The notes under the pieces were generated by a model. It did no database searches, was not told the DNA's origin, and saw only the letters and a list, made by a program, of their open reading frames with translations. The position numbers and the translations under genes were made by a program. DNA of 64,000 nt from JAADFF01 sp013153035. GTDB taxonomy: Bacteria; Coprothermobacterota; Coprothermobacteria; Coprothermobacterales; JAADFF01. Position 1 is the stretch's first letter. Each line of letters opens with the position of its first letter. Positions 47,665 to 56,465 of this stretch are shown piece by piece. The stretch is from the NCBI GenBank assembly GCA_026184435.1, contig CP046447.1. One strand, written 5' to 3'.

Positions 47665-49046
47665 AAACCTACGGTATCATTCTTGCTGGTGGGATAGGCT
47701 CTCGCCTAGGTTACGATATTCCTAAGCAGTTTATAAAAATAGCTGGTAAGACAGTACTTGAACACACCTTGGATGTCTTTGAAAATTATCCCTATATAGA
47801 CGAGGTTATTATTGTGTCTAATCCTGTATATAGGGATAAGGTAGAAGACATTGTTATTAGCGATAAGTATGAGAAGATTGTAAAGATACTAAATGGTGGA
47901 AAAACGAGGCAAGAGAGTTCATACATCGGTTTGTCAGCTATAGATGAAGAAGATGCTTTTGTAGTAATTCATGATGCGGTAAGACCGTTTTTGTCTTATA
48001 GGATATTGGATGATTGTATAGAAGCGCTAAAAAGGTATAACGCAGTAGATGTGGCTATTCCTTCTGCTGATACAATTATTGCTATCACCGATGACAGAAC
48101 TATAGACTATATTCCTCCAAGAAAGTATATGTGGAGAGGACAGACCCCCCAATGTTTTAGATTATCTGTTATAAAGAAAGCCCATGAAATGGCAATAAAA
48201 GATGGTTTTGTGGGGACGGATGATTGTGGACTTGTTGTGAGATATAGGTTGGGAGATGTTTATGTTGTGCAAGGAGATAGGAGGAATATAAAGATTACCT
48301 ATCCAGAAGATGTGTTCTTGGCAGATAAAATGTTTATTATTAAAGGTGACGATACTTCGCACAATATACTTCTATCTATGGAAGAACTTTCTGAAAAATT
48401 AAGTGGAAAGGTTCTTGTTGTATTTGGAGCAAGTAAAGGAATAGGTAAATCTGTAGTAGAGATGGCGAAGGAGATAGGTATAAAGGTATATGGATATTCT
48501 CGAAGTTTGACAGGAACAGATGTAACGAAAGAGGATAGTGTAGAAGAAGCACTAAGGGATGTGTGGAAAAAAGAAAACAAGGTAGATTATGTAGTTGATA
48601 CGGCAGGTATTCTTCGCATGGGTCTTATCGAGAAAATGGACTATGAACAAATACTCAAACAGATAGAAATAAACTATTTGGGTGTAGTTAACGTGGTAAG
48701 AAGGGCCATCCCTTATCTCCGAAAAAGTGGTGGAGGAGGAATTATCACATTTGCCAGTAGTTCGTATACAAGGGGTAGACCGCTATATTCTATCTACTCA
48801 TCTACAAAGGCTGCGGTTGTTAATCTGGTGCAGGCTGTATCTGAAGAAGTGATAGGTGATAATATACGCATCAATGTTATAAGTCCTGAAAGGACTAAGA
48901 CACCAATGCGTATAGAAAACTTTGGCTATGAGCCCGAAGATACACTGTTGAAGCCAGAGCAGGTAGCACATTATACTTTAGGGGTTCTCACAACGAACTA
49001 TACTGGGCTTGTGTTTGAGGTTAGAAGAGATATGTTTAATCGTTAA
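47661..49046 (+). CDS. Bifunctional CDP-ribitol synthase (IspD/TarI-like + SDR)
   Basis: 461 residues in two domains. Residues ~1-220: cytidylyltransferase of the IspD/TarI type (IILAGGIGSRLGYDIPKQF, HDAVRPFLS, KITYPEDV). Residues ~245-461: short-chain reductase with VVFGASKGIGKSV nucleotide-binding loop and a Ser-Tyr-Lys set (SSSYT, YSIYSSTKAA). The fusion matches Haemophilus Bcs1/Acs1-type ribulose-5-phosphate reductase/CDP-ribitol pyrophosphorylase, so it probably makes CDP-ribitol from ribulose 5-phosphate. Starts at ATGA overlapping the previous stop; GGGAGG upstream. Shares a terminal TTAA with the convergent gene at 49043. Confidence 0.9.
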   Translation: MKTYGIILAGGIGSRLGYDIPKQFIKIAGKTVLEHTLDVFENYPYIDEVIIVSNPVYRDKVEDIVISDKYEKIVKILNGGKTRQESSYIGLSAIDEEDAFVVIHDAVRPFLSYRILDDCIEALKRYNAVDVAIPSADTIIAITDDRTIDYIPPRKYMWRGQTPQCFRLSVIKKAHEMAIKDGFVGTDDCGLVVRYRLGDVYVVQGDRRNIKITYPEDVFLADKMFIIKGDDTSHNILLSMEELSEKLSGKVLVVFGASKGIGKSVVEMAKEIGIKVYGYSRSLTGTDVTKEDSVEEALRDVWKKENKVDYVVDTAGILRMGLIEKMDYEQILKQIEINYLGVVNVVRRAIPYLRKSGGGGIITFASSSYTRGRPLYSIYSSTKAAVVNLVQAVSEEVIGDNIRINVISPERTKTPMRIENFGYEPEDTLLKPEQVAHYTLGVLTTNYTGLVFEVRRDMFNR

Positions 49047-50275
49047 AACCTTGCCGTCTTCTCCCACTGTATAGCCTCTTTGCCCTGTCGCAGAGAGGCT
49101 TTTATTTTGATCTGGGCGTTTATGAGTATAAGTAGCCATAGCTGGGCATAGGTAAAGTACATGAGCATGGCGGCAAGTACATTAGAGGCAGATACCTCTT
49201 TTTCTAAAAATGCCCCGGCTATAAGCTGAGTGACATATATCCAAAATGACTCATACCACAAGGTGATAAGTGGTACTCCGGCACCTACTGAAAAGATACT
49301 CAGGAGCCCTAATACAAACCATATATCTGATAGCACAACAAGTGCGATAAAGGCATAGTAAATGGACAGTAACTGTATGGCATTGATAAGGTTTTTACCT
49401 GTGCGATAGTGTTTATTCTGTAGTGTTTTATCAATGAGGTAGAGGTTGCCCATCATCCACCGCGTGCGTTGTTTCCACCATACCTTTAGTGTTTCTGGTT
49501 CTTGTTCCCATGTGGTGCTGCGTGGTTCTACAGGTATAAGATAGCCCTTTGCTGTGATATTTAGTGTTATCTCCGCGTCTTCGGCAAGGGCGTGGTCATC
49601 CCAACCTCCTATTTCCTCAAGCACAGAGCGTCTGATAAGCATATTAGTGCCTGTAAAAGAGCCTAGTTTAAAGAGCTTCCACCGGCCCAGTTGCATTATG
49701 AGTTGGAAGAGCAGTATTTCAAGTCCTATCATGCGGGTGAGCAGGTTTTTGTGCATGTTTATAGACCTGTAGTAGCCTACGGCACCGGCATGTTTGTCGT
49801 TTTCAAGCGTTTTCATGACAAGGTATTTCACGGCATCTTTGTCAGGCATGTTGTCGGCATCGTATACGACAACCATGTCACCAGAGGATATAGATAGGCC
49901 GTAGTTGAGCACACGGGCTTTACCTTTGGGTTTCCCTTCTGGGACATGTATATGGTGAATGTATGGAAAGAGCCTTGCATAGTAGTCTGCTATTTCACCA
50001 GTTTTATCTGTGCTGTTGTCATTGAGTACGTATATGTTGATATTGCCAGGATATTCCATGGTTGCCATGGCATTTAGTGTTTGAAATAGTACTTTTTCTT
50101 CATTGTAGGCGGGTATGAATATATCTACAGAAGGCCATCTTTCAGGTTCTCTGGGCTTTTTTATTAAGGTATCTATTCTGTAGAGAATACCGGCAATGGC
50201 AAGTATTGAGTAATAAAGTAGAAATGCCCAGAATAGTATTACGATAATGAGAAATATGGTGTTTGCTATGTTCAT
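49043..50275 (-). CDS. Processive family 2 glycosyltransferase (polysaccharide synthase)
   Basis: 410 residues. One N-terminal membrane segment, cytosolic GT2 domain with VDIFIPAYNEEKV, VVYDADN (DxD), AEDAEITL, the QRTRW (Q/RxxRW) motif of processive synthases, and about three or four C-terminal segments. This is the layout of PgaC, hyaluronan and cellulose-type synthases, which couple chain growth to export. Last in a two-gene operon: it starts at an ATGA overlap with the degenerate-GGDEF membrane protein, which may act as its cyclic-di-GMP-responsive partner. Polymer identity unknown; no PilZ domain is visible. Confidence 0.9.
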   Translation of the reverse strand: MNIANTIFLIIVILFWAFLLYYSILAIAGILYRIDTLIKKPREPERWPSVDIFIPAYNEEKVLFQTLNAMATMEYPGNINIYVLNDNSTDKTGEIADYYARLFPYIHHIHVPEGKPKGKARVLNYGLSISSGDMVVVYDADNMPDKDAVKYLVMKTLENDKHAGAVGYYRSINMHKNLLTRMIGLEILLFQLIMQLGRWKLFKLGSFTGTNMLIRRSVLEEIGGWDDHALAEDAEITLNITAKGYLIPVEPRSTTWEQEPETLKVWWKQRTRWMMGNLYLIDKTLQNKHYRTGKNLINAIQLLSIYYAFIALVVLSDIWFVLGLLSIFSVGAGVPLITLWYESFWIYVTQLIAGAFLEKEVSASNVLAAMLMYFTYAQLWLLILINAQIKIKASLRQGKEAIQWEKTARF

Positions 50276-51060
50276 ATGTTTTCACTCTGTTTAAGGAGTA
50301 GGTTTTTATTGGTTTCAAAGTCATGTGTTAGTGGTATGGTTTCAAATGTTATTTGCTCTAAAAGCTCTTTGCCGTTAATGTGTTTTTCCGTTTGAATTCT
50401 TTCTTTTATTCTCTCTATGACGAGGTTTGCCCTCTTGGTATCTGTTCCTTGGAGTACGATAAAGAAGGTATTACCCTCTCTGCCTACAAGATCGTACCCT
50501 ACTCTGATAGACTCTAAGAGTATGTTACCTATATGCTTGAGAACCTTTTGAGGCACATTACCACTATACCCTTTAATTGTCAATTTTATCAGGGTTGCTG
50601 GTTCTCCTCGCCTTGATAGTGTGCGTGTAATATAAAAAAGTTCATCTATTAGTTCACTGATAGTAAGCACGCCGGAAACGGGATCTATTTTTTCCAAAGA
50701 CTCAAGCAGTGTTTGGAACTTTTCTTTTTCCCTATGTTCTCTGTAGGTATACACTATAAGTAGCCACCAGGAAAGCACCATGGCCATGCCCAGTGTCTGT
50801 TCTGTGAGTATGTGCATCTGATATGCCGATGAAGGATTTGTAAAAGCCATATACATTCTGATAAATGCCGAGGCAAATATCACGGTGATAAGGGTGAAGA
50901 AGCTGTATAGTTCTCCCCATTTTACAAGCACAAGCGATGTTATGGCTATTATGCCTATGTAGATGCTGAATTCTATAGTAGAGAAGTTTATGGCATATAA
51001 ATATGTCAGCACTATAGATAGTAAGAATAATGCTGGAAATCTTATATTTGTTTGTCTCAC
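50272..51060 (-). CDS. Membrane protein with degenerate GGDEF domain (PelD-like layout)
   Basis: 262 residues. Four or so membrane segments (~8-105) followed by a domain with the GGDEF fold pattern: IDPVSGVLTISELIDELFY (normally xDxLTGLxNRR) and VGREGNTFFIVL in place of RYGGDEFxVL. The signature is lost (GNTFF), so it cannot be a cyclase. The I-site Arg is shifted by one (RVGYD instead of RxxD), so cyclic-di-GMP binding is uncertain. Operon with a processive polysaccharide synthase, as in PelD-type regulation, suggests an allosteric regulator. GTG start after GGGGAGAG; TATAAT at 51088-51093. Confidence 0.82.
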   Translation of the reverse strand: MRQTNIRFPALFLLSIVLTYLYAINFSTIEFSIYIGIIAITSLVLVKWGELYSFFTLITVIFASAFIRMYMAFTNPSSAYQMHILTEQTLGMAMVLSWWLLIVYTYREHREKEKFQTLLESLEKIDPVSGVLTISELIDELFYITRTLSRRGEPATLIKLTIKGYSGNVPQKVLKHIGNILLESIRVGYDLVGREGNTFFIVLQGTDTKRANLVIERIKERIQTEKHINGKELLEQITFETIPLTHDFETNKNLLLKQSENI

Positions 51061-51141
51061 TTAACTCTCCCCTTTCTTGATATCTCTATTATACACTCAC
51101 AAGGTGATAAAACTTGATAAAATGGTGTGGGAGGGATTGCT

Positions 51142-51579
51142 ATGAGAAAAAGAGAGATGGCACCATGGTTTGAATATGCTGGATATGCAGTGCTTGCGTA
51201 TGCACTGCTTTGGGGTATATGGGCATTTATCAATCCCGATGATTTTGAGGTGTTTAGAGGGGTTGCCCGTCAGATGGCTGGAGGGGGAAGCATGTTCTTT
51301 CGAAATCCCACAATGGCTATGTACCCCCTTGGGTATTTGATTGTATTGTATATTTTTGGGTTTTTCCTTGTTGGATGGGTTACTGTGTATATGGGGCATA
51401 TGCTTCGTAAAAGAGAAAATCCTGGCAGCCTTGTGGGTATGATGCTTATTGTCTCTGTGGTATTTGTATGGAAGTTCTTGTCTGTAATGTCTGATACCCC
51501 GTTTCTTGCTGCTATGGGTGTTGTAGCCTTTGGATTTGAAACGGTAGTGCTTATTATGTACTATTTTGCCAAAGAGTAA
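51142..51579 (+). CDS. Small membrane protein of unknown function
   Basis: 145 residues with about four hydrophobic segments (near 15-30, 65-85, 100-118, 125-142) and a short polar loop containing NPDDFEVFRGVARQ. GGGAGGGATTGCT precedes the ATG at 51142, which lies in a frame opening at 51127. Divergent from the degenerate-GGDEF gene. I do not recognise a family; it stands alone before the pseudo-isochorismatase. Confidence 0.75.
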   Translation: MRKREMAPWFEYAGYAVLAYALLWGIWAFINPDDFEVFRGVARQMAGGGSMFFRNPTMAMYPLGYLIVLYIFGFFLVGWVTVYMGHMLRKRENPGSLVGMMLIVSVVFVWKFLSVMSDTPFLAAMGVVAFGFETVVLIMYYFAKE

Positions 51580-51664
51580 TATGTGAATTGTGTTTATACC
51601 CCACTTTTTCTGTGCCTGACCTTTCCCTGTAGGGGTAGAATACCTATAGGGGAGGTGACTTTTT

Positions 51665-52303
51665 ATGATTAGAGAGGGTTATCTTTCAGAAGATGTTATT
51701 CCACAGCTTGTAGATGTTTTGTCTCCATATGCTGGTAAACGTGATCCCTATTGGGTTTCACAAAAACTGGCTCTTGTGGTGATGAATCCCATAAATTTCT
51801 TCTACGATAAAGCTATGCAGGGATATGTACCTTCTACGACATATCTTGTAGATGTTCTTCCCATGCTTATTCAGAAGGCAAATGAAGCTGGTATGCCTGT
51901 TTTCTATGTTAGACATGGTGTAGAGCGTGGTAGAGAAGGAAGCATAGGCAGATGGTGGAGATATCCTGTATATGAGGATTCTAAAGATAGCATGCTTTAT
52001 CCCCTGTTTGCCGAGTTGCCAGGGGTTGAATTTATAAAGCATAGATACAGTGCCTTTTCTTCCGAGGCATTTTCTTCAGCCCTCAAGATGTACGATGTTG
52101 GGGGACTTATCCTTACCGGTGTTCTGCTTGATTTATCTGTTCTATCCACAGCACTTGATGCCTTTGATAGGGACTACAGTGTTGTTGTACCCATTGATGG
52201 CGTGGCAACACTAACGTATGATCTCCATGTTTCTACCATGAAGATTATAGCTCATGGCGTTGGTTTTATTCCCACTGTGGAAGAGGTGATTTCTGCTATT
52301 TAA
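51665..52303 (+). CDS. Isochorismatase-fold protein with altered catalytic triad
   Basis: 212 residues with the isochorismatase-like cysteine hydrolase fold: LALVVMNPINFFYD at the start, FIKHRYSAF around the Lys, GGLILTGVLLDLSVLSTALDAF around the normal Cys. The family triad is Asp-Lys-Cys. Here Asp is Asn (VMNP instead of VIDM), Lys is kept, and Cys is Ser (DLSVLST instead of DxCVxxT). It is therefore either a binding protein or an enzyme with different chemistry. GGGGAGGTGA precedes the ATG. Followed at 27 bases by an ABC transporter set, possibly in one transcript. Confidence 0.85.
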   Translation: MIREGYLSEDVIPQLVDVLSPYAGKRDPYWVSQKLALVVMNPINFFYDKAMQGYVPSTTYLVDVLPMLIQKANEAGMPVFYVRHGVERGREGSIGRWWRYPVYEDSKDSMLYPLFAELPGVEFIKHRYSAFSSEAFSSALKMYDVGGLILTGVLLDLSVLSTALDAFDRDYSVVVPIDGVATLTYDLHVSTMKIIAHGVGFIPTVEEVISAI

Positions 52304-52330
52304 TATCTGTATACGAGGGAGGGGATATAT

Positions 52331-53146
52331 ATGTATGTGGTACAGATGGAAGATATACATGCAGGTTATGGCAAAAAAGAGGTCTTGAAAGGGGCAACAC
52401 TAGAGGTTCCAGAAGGCCAGATAATAGTACTTATGGGACCTAATGGAGCAGGAAAGACTACACTCACAAAGGTTATGCTGGGTTTTCTAAAACCATGGAG
52501 TGGTACTGTAAAGTTATTTGAAAAGCCACTGGGAAAAGATGTGTTTAAGCATATTGGTGTGGTATTTGAAGAACCTGCTATATATGAAGAGCTATCTGCT
52601 ATAGATAATGTCAAGATGTTTTCTGATTCTTATGGGGGAGACCCGAGGTGGGCATTAAAGGTTGTGGGTCTTCCCGAACATGTATGGAAAAAACCCGTAT
52701 CTACTTTCTCCCGTGGTATGAAGAGAAAAGTAGAGCTTGCCAGGGCGCTTGTGCACAAGCCAGGATTGATGGTTCTCGATGAGGCAACCAATGGCCTTGA
52801 TCCCGCATCTCGTAATGAGATACATAAGGTTCTTTTATCTATGAAGGAGGAGGGCACATCTATCTTTTTCACCTCTCACTATCTTGAGGAGGCTGGCAAG
52901 CTTGCCGATAAGGTATATTTTCTCAAGAATGGTAGGCTCATAACAGGAGAAGAACTCGATATCAGTTATCACGAGCTGTTTTTCAGAGTTTTACATCGCA
53001 GTGGAGATGTAGAGCGTCTTCCTGCTACTACAGAAAACTTTGAAAGAATTATGTCAGGACTTAAGGATGGTGAAATTCTCTCAGCCTCTTTAGAAGGTGC
53101 CTCTCTTGAAGATGTGTTTGATGTGTTGAGAGGTGAAATGCAGTGA
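52331..53146 (+). CDS. ABC transporter ATP-binding protein
   Basis: 271 residues. Walker A GPNGAGKTTL, Q-loop position VVFEEPAIYEE (Glu replaces Gln), signature TFSRGMKRKVELARAL, Walker B LMVLDEATNGLDP, switch His SHYLEEA. The SRGM signature is common in ABC-2 type exporters (drug/Na+/lipid). Overlaps the first permease gene by 4 bases (stop and GTG). The two following genes supply the membrane halves. Confidence 0.93.
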   Translation: MYVVQMEDIHAGYGKKEVLKGATLEVPEGQIIVLMGPNGAGKTTLTKVMLGFLKPWSGTVKLFEKPLGKDVFKHIGVVFEEPAIYEELSAIDNVKMFSDSYGGDPRWALKVVGLPEHVWKKPVSTFSRGMKRKVELARALVHKPGLMVLDEATNGLDPASRNEIHKVLLSMKEEGTSIFFTSHYLEEAGKLADKVYFLKNGRLITGEELDISYHELFFRVLHRSGDVERLPATTENFERIMSGLKDGEILSASLEGASLEDVFDVLRGEMQ

Positions 53147-54120
53147 AGAAGGTGCTCCTGTTTAATCTCAAGCTTATGAGAAAAAACTACCTTGTAATAT
53201 TGGTGACGGTTGTTTCATTCGCCATGGTACTTGGTATGCTTTTTGCTGTGAAAACCACAGATACACATCCTCCTGATATTATTCAGGGTACTATAGGTCT
53301 GTATACAGGTTTTCCTATCCCTATTAGCTTTGGAGGAATAAAGGTTTATACATCCACTGCTAAGATGGTTGAAGATATAAAAAATATGATTCTTCCTCTC
53401 GGGGTAGATGTGAAACATAAGGTGCTTTATACATCTCCTATATATGCGTCTATATCTACAGAAGCCCTTTCTTATATGGCTTCAGCTGCTGAAAGGCTGC
53501 TAAAGGGTGAGGGCTTGTATCCCTACCATGATGATGTGTGGTGGGATCCATATACTCTTAGTGTTGGTAAGTTTGCCCGTGCTTTTCTTTTGTTTTTCCT
53601 ATTTCTTATGGATTTCCTCATTATGTATCTATCCCTTGCGGTAAAGGTCAGGTTGTATCGCACGGAAAAGCTTTGGCATTTGCTGGGAATTTCTAAGGTA
53701 ACTCTGCATTTATCCTTTGTGTTTATAGCATTTATGTCTGCCTTTGTTATCACTTTGCCTGTGTTTTTCTTCCAGCCAGATGTGTATAAGGTATACTTGG
53801 CAATTGTGTATATAACCCTTGTGAGTGCGGGTATATCTGCCTATTTCCTCAGGTATGCCAGCAATATGCTTATGGCATACTTGGCTATACTGCCCCCTAT
53901 TGCCCTGCTCTTTGGAGCGGGAACCTATGTTCTTTTGCCCGATAAGTTAGGACTCTTTAAGTATGTGCCATGGACATACACATTTATAGATATATTGAAA
54001 TATGCCGGTGCAGAGGGTATGATAGGTGGTATTACCCCGGCTCTTAAATGGGGTGTGTTGGTTGTTTGGGGGGCTATTGCCATATTGGGCTGGTATAAAG
54101 GGGTGATTGAAAATGCGTAA
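53143..54120 (+). CDS. ABC-2 type transporter permease (first)
   Basis: 325 residues. One N-terminal membrane segment (~15-35), a large extracellular domain (~40-145), then about five segments in the C-terminal half. This matches ABC-2 permeases with an extracellular insertion. Its GTG start overlaps the ATPase stop (GTGA) and its end overlaps the second permease by 8 bases, so the three genes are coupled. Substrate unknown. Confidence 0.82.
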   Translation: MKKVLLFNLKLMRKNYLVILVTVVSFAMVLGMLFAVKTTDTHPPDIIQGTIGLYTGFPIPISFGGIKVYTSTAKMVEDIKNMILPLGVDVKHKVLYTSPIYASISTEALSYMASAAERLLKGEGLYPYHDDVWWDPYTLSVGKFARAFLLFFLFLMDFLIMYLSLAVKVRLYRTEKLWHLLGISKVTLHLSFVFIAFMSAFVITLPVFFFQPDVYKVYLAIVYITLVSAGISAYFLRYASNMLMAYLAILPPIALLFGAGTYVLLPDKLGLFKYVPWTYTFIDILKYAGAEGMIGGITPALKWGVLVVWGAIAILGWYKGVIENA

Positions 54121-54985
54121 TTATATTGCATATCTCAAGATGCAGGCAAAGTTCTTTGTAAGAGCTGGCCTTTACATACTTGTTTTGTTTATTCTCTTCC
54201 TTATTTCTCTTGATTTGTACGGACATCAGATGATATATGTTGAAAGGCTTGATGTTTATGCCCCACAGCAGTATCAAAGAGATATCCCCCTTGTGCACTG
54301 GGTTTCTGATAAAGATAAGGCAGATGCCTATGTTGATAGTAGTGGAGTGCTTCACATTACCACCTACAACCAGTTAAAGCGGAATCTTCTTATATATCTC
54401 TTTTCAGGAGAGAAATCTGATTGGAAAGTGGTGATTGTAAAGAACTTGCTTAGCATGGATATGATCCGGTTTTATGACACCCTTTATGGCATCATCTATC
54501 TTGTTATTGTCATATCGTTCACTACAGGCTACAACTTTATGATGCATAAGGTTCGAAGAACGGGGGCTATGTGGAAAATAGCAGGTCTTTCCAAGTGGGA
54601 GATTGTAGCATTGGAAATATTGTTTGCATTTATGATTTCGCTTGTGGCTCTTATTTTTAAAGTTCCGTGGTATGTGTTTATTACAACTTTTATGTTTCTT
54701 GTTGGTTTTGGAATTATGGTTGGTTCCCTTTCTAAAGATATTGAATCTTATACAGTGCTTCTCAAGATACTCTCCATTCTCTTTATCTTACCCATACTTT
54801 ACTTTTTTATAGGAGATAAGGTGCCAAAGATTTTCTGGTACATCATTCCAACCTTTCATCCGGTTATGGTGATAGCCTCTCCTATTGTCAAAACACCATT
54901 GTCTGTTAGCACGCATGTGTGGCTAACCATTATTTTTTCTTTGATGATGATAGTTATTCCCGTATACTTTACCGATTTTGAATAG
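54113..54985 (+). CDS. ABC-2 type transporter permease (second)
   Basis: 290 residues: one membrane segment (~18-38), a smaller extracellular part (~40-110), and five C-terminal segments. A GGGGTG seven bases before the ATG at 54113 supports that start over the longer frame opening at 54107. With the previous permease it would form a heterodimeric channel for the ATPase. A strong terminator follows. Confidence 0.8.
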   Translation: MRNYIAYLKMQAKFFVRAGLYILVLFILFLISLDLYGHQMIYVERLDVYAPQQYQRDIPLVHWVSDKDKADAYVDSSGVLHITTYNQLKRNLLIYLFSGEKSDWKVVIVKNLLSMDMIRFYDTLYGIIYLVIVISFTTGYNFMMHKVRRTGAMWKIAGLSKWEIVALEILFAFMISLVALIFKVPWYVFITTFMFLVGFGIMVGSLSKDIESYTVLLKILSILFILPILYFFIGDKVPKIFWYIIPTFHPVMVIASPIVKTPLSVSTHVWLTIIFSLMMIVIPVYFTDFE

Positions 54986-54990
54986 AAAAA

Positions 54991-55009
54991 GGGGAGGCAT
55001 TGCCTCCCC
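54991..55009. terminator. Bidirectional terminator
   Basis: GGGGAGGC / GCCTCCCC hairpin with 3-base loop; T-rich on the minus strand (CCTTTTTCTATT). It overlaps the last base of the stop codon of the minus-strand kinase gene. Confidence 0.85.
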
Positions 55010-55782
55010 TACCACTCTTTTCCTTCCATTGTGGGTTTGATAGGTGGTTTTGCTGTGGCGCGATATTTCTTTATGTATCTGCACCTATCAAGACATGGTT
55101 TACTAGTATCTATTATTTTAACTTTGTAGAAATCTGTCTTCAGGTATGCCCTATGTGGATAGTCTCTATACATGCGTTTAAGCATAGCAGATAGTACACG
55201 GGTATTGATGAATATATTGTCTCTGTGTAGTCTTTCGTAGTTTCTCATCATCAGTGTGATACCCAGAGGAGAGGAGATGCCCAGTTCCTTTATCAGTAAT
55301 AAATACTGGTCTTTGTCTTTTAGCTTTGTAGCCCATCTGTAAAGTTCTTTAGCACGATTTATAAGTGTTTCTGAGTCTTTGTTTATGCATTCTCTCAACA
55401 TGTCTCTTGTTGCAAAGACTACAACAATAGGAACATATCGGTGTTGCTGTGCCAGCTGGCATAGTCTGTGTCTTCCTCTATAGGTGAGATTCGTTGTATC
55501 TGATACTAAGGGCACACCTCTTTTCATATTCCACTCTAAGGCATGCCACCATAGTTTTTCTATCTCGTCTTCCATATGCTCATCTACTATTGTTTCATAA
55601 AATTTACCTATGCCAAGTGAAACTGGGCGTGATATGGCTTTTCTAATATCATCTCTGCTAACAGAAGCAATAGTTTTAGGCAGTGCTTTTTTTATCCATG
55701 TGGTTTTACCCATAAGAGGGGTTCCAACAGGAATAAATAATGTTCTGGGTGGGGTATACAAAACTTTATATCTCTGACGCAT
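55009..55782 (-). CDS. P-loop kinase, polynucleotide kinase-like (AAA_33)
   Basis: 257 residues. P-loop GTPLMGKTTW near residues 20-29, SRDDIRKAI (substrate/Asp motif seen in T4 polynucleotide kinase-type enzymes), VSDTTNLTYRGRHRL (NxxxRxR lid), then a helical C-terminal part with conserved basic residues. Would phosphorylate a polynucleotide 5' end, a nucleoside or a small molecule; which one cannot be told. Its start lies 17 bases inside the end of the esterase gene, so the two are translated together. Confidence 0.85.
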   Translation of the reverse strand: MRQRYKVLYTPPRTLFIPVGTPLMGKTTWIKKALPKTIASVSRDDIRKAISRPVSLGIGKFYETIVDEHMEDEIEKLWWHALEWNMKRGVPLVSDTTNLTYRGRHRLCQLAQQHRYVPIVVVFATRDMLRECINKDSETLINRAKELYRWATKLKDKDQYLLLIKELGISSPLGITLMMRNYERLHRDNIFINTRVLSAMLKRMYRDYPHRAYLKTDFYKVKIIDTSKPCLDRCRYIKKYRATAKPPIKPTMEGKEW

Positions 55783-56416
55783 GTTTTACCAGCACCTCTA
55801 TAGTATGTGGAAGTATCTGTCTGAAGAAATTAACAGTGTGATAGGCATCTGGGTAAATATCATATACGACATTGTCTCCCAACGATTGTTTTATGGTATT
55901 TGCATCAGATTGAGAGCGCACGACAAGATATGTAAATCGGGAATAGATGACATTGATTTCATGCTTTCCGGGTGTCCACAGTGGAAGAATGGCGCCAGCC
56001 ATATCAAATAAACCGGCATATCTACTCATATATATGGCTACCTGACCACCTGCAGAAAAACCGATGTTTATATATGGTCTTTTGACTTTGTATTGTTTTT
56101 CAACTATTGGTAGAACAGTACCAGATAAAAATGTTTGGCAAGTGTGATGGTCCCAAGGATTGAGCTCGTTTAGCCTATCTGCAGTAGATTCAATTCCTAC
56201 GATGGTAATGGGTGGAAGTTTTCCCTGCTTGATAGCCATATCTGCATATAGATTAATGCCTAATGGATGCTTGGTGGGATACAGGTCAAATACAAATTGT
56301 CCATCATAAATGACAACCAGTAAAGATGCATCTTCTACATCTGGTGTGTATACATATATATCCCTAGCATCACCATTTGGAAATGGTAAATCTTTTATAA
56401 TCTCCATATGTCCCAT
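55766..56416 (-). CDS. Alpha/beta-hydrolase, putative esterase (Fes/enterochelin esterase type)
   Basis: 216 residues with an esterase-D/enterochelin-esterase-like layout: LLVVIYDGQFVFD near residue 32, nucleophile elbow GFSAGG near 117-122, and C-terminal AYHTVNFFRQILP in place of the family's GGHxxxxWR, supplying the His. No signal peptide, which differs from many secreted relatives. TACAAT (56423-56428) lies only six bases before the ATG and no Shine-Dalgarno is visible, so the transcript may be leaderless; an internal ATG at codon 4 is possible. Paired with an overlapping kinase gene. Confidence 0.82.
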   Translation of the reverse strand: MGHMEIIKDLPFPNGDARDIYVYTPDVEDASLLVVIYDGQFVFDLYPTKHPLGINLYADMAIKQGKLPPITIVGIESTADRLNELNPWDHHTCQTFLSGTVLPIVEKQYKVKRPYINIGFSAGGQVAIYMSRYAGLFDMAGAILPLWTPGKHEINVIYSRFTYLVVRSQSDANTIKQSLGDNVVYDIYPDAYHTVNFFRQILPHTIEVLVKHASEI

Positions 56417-56465
56417 AGTAATATTGTAATAGGAAAATGGTATATGTTTTCATGGGTGATGTATT

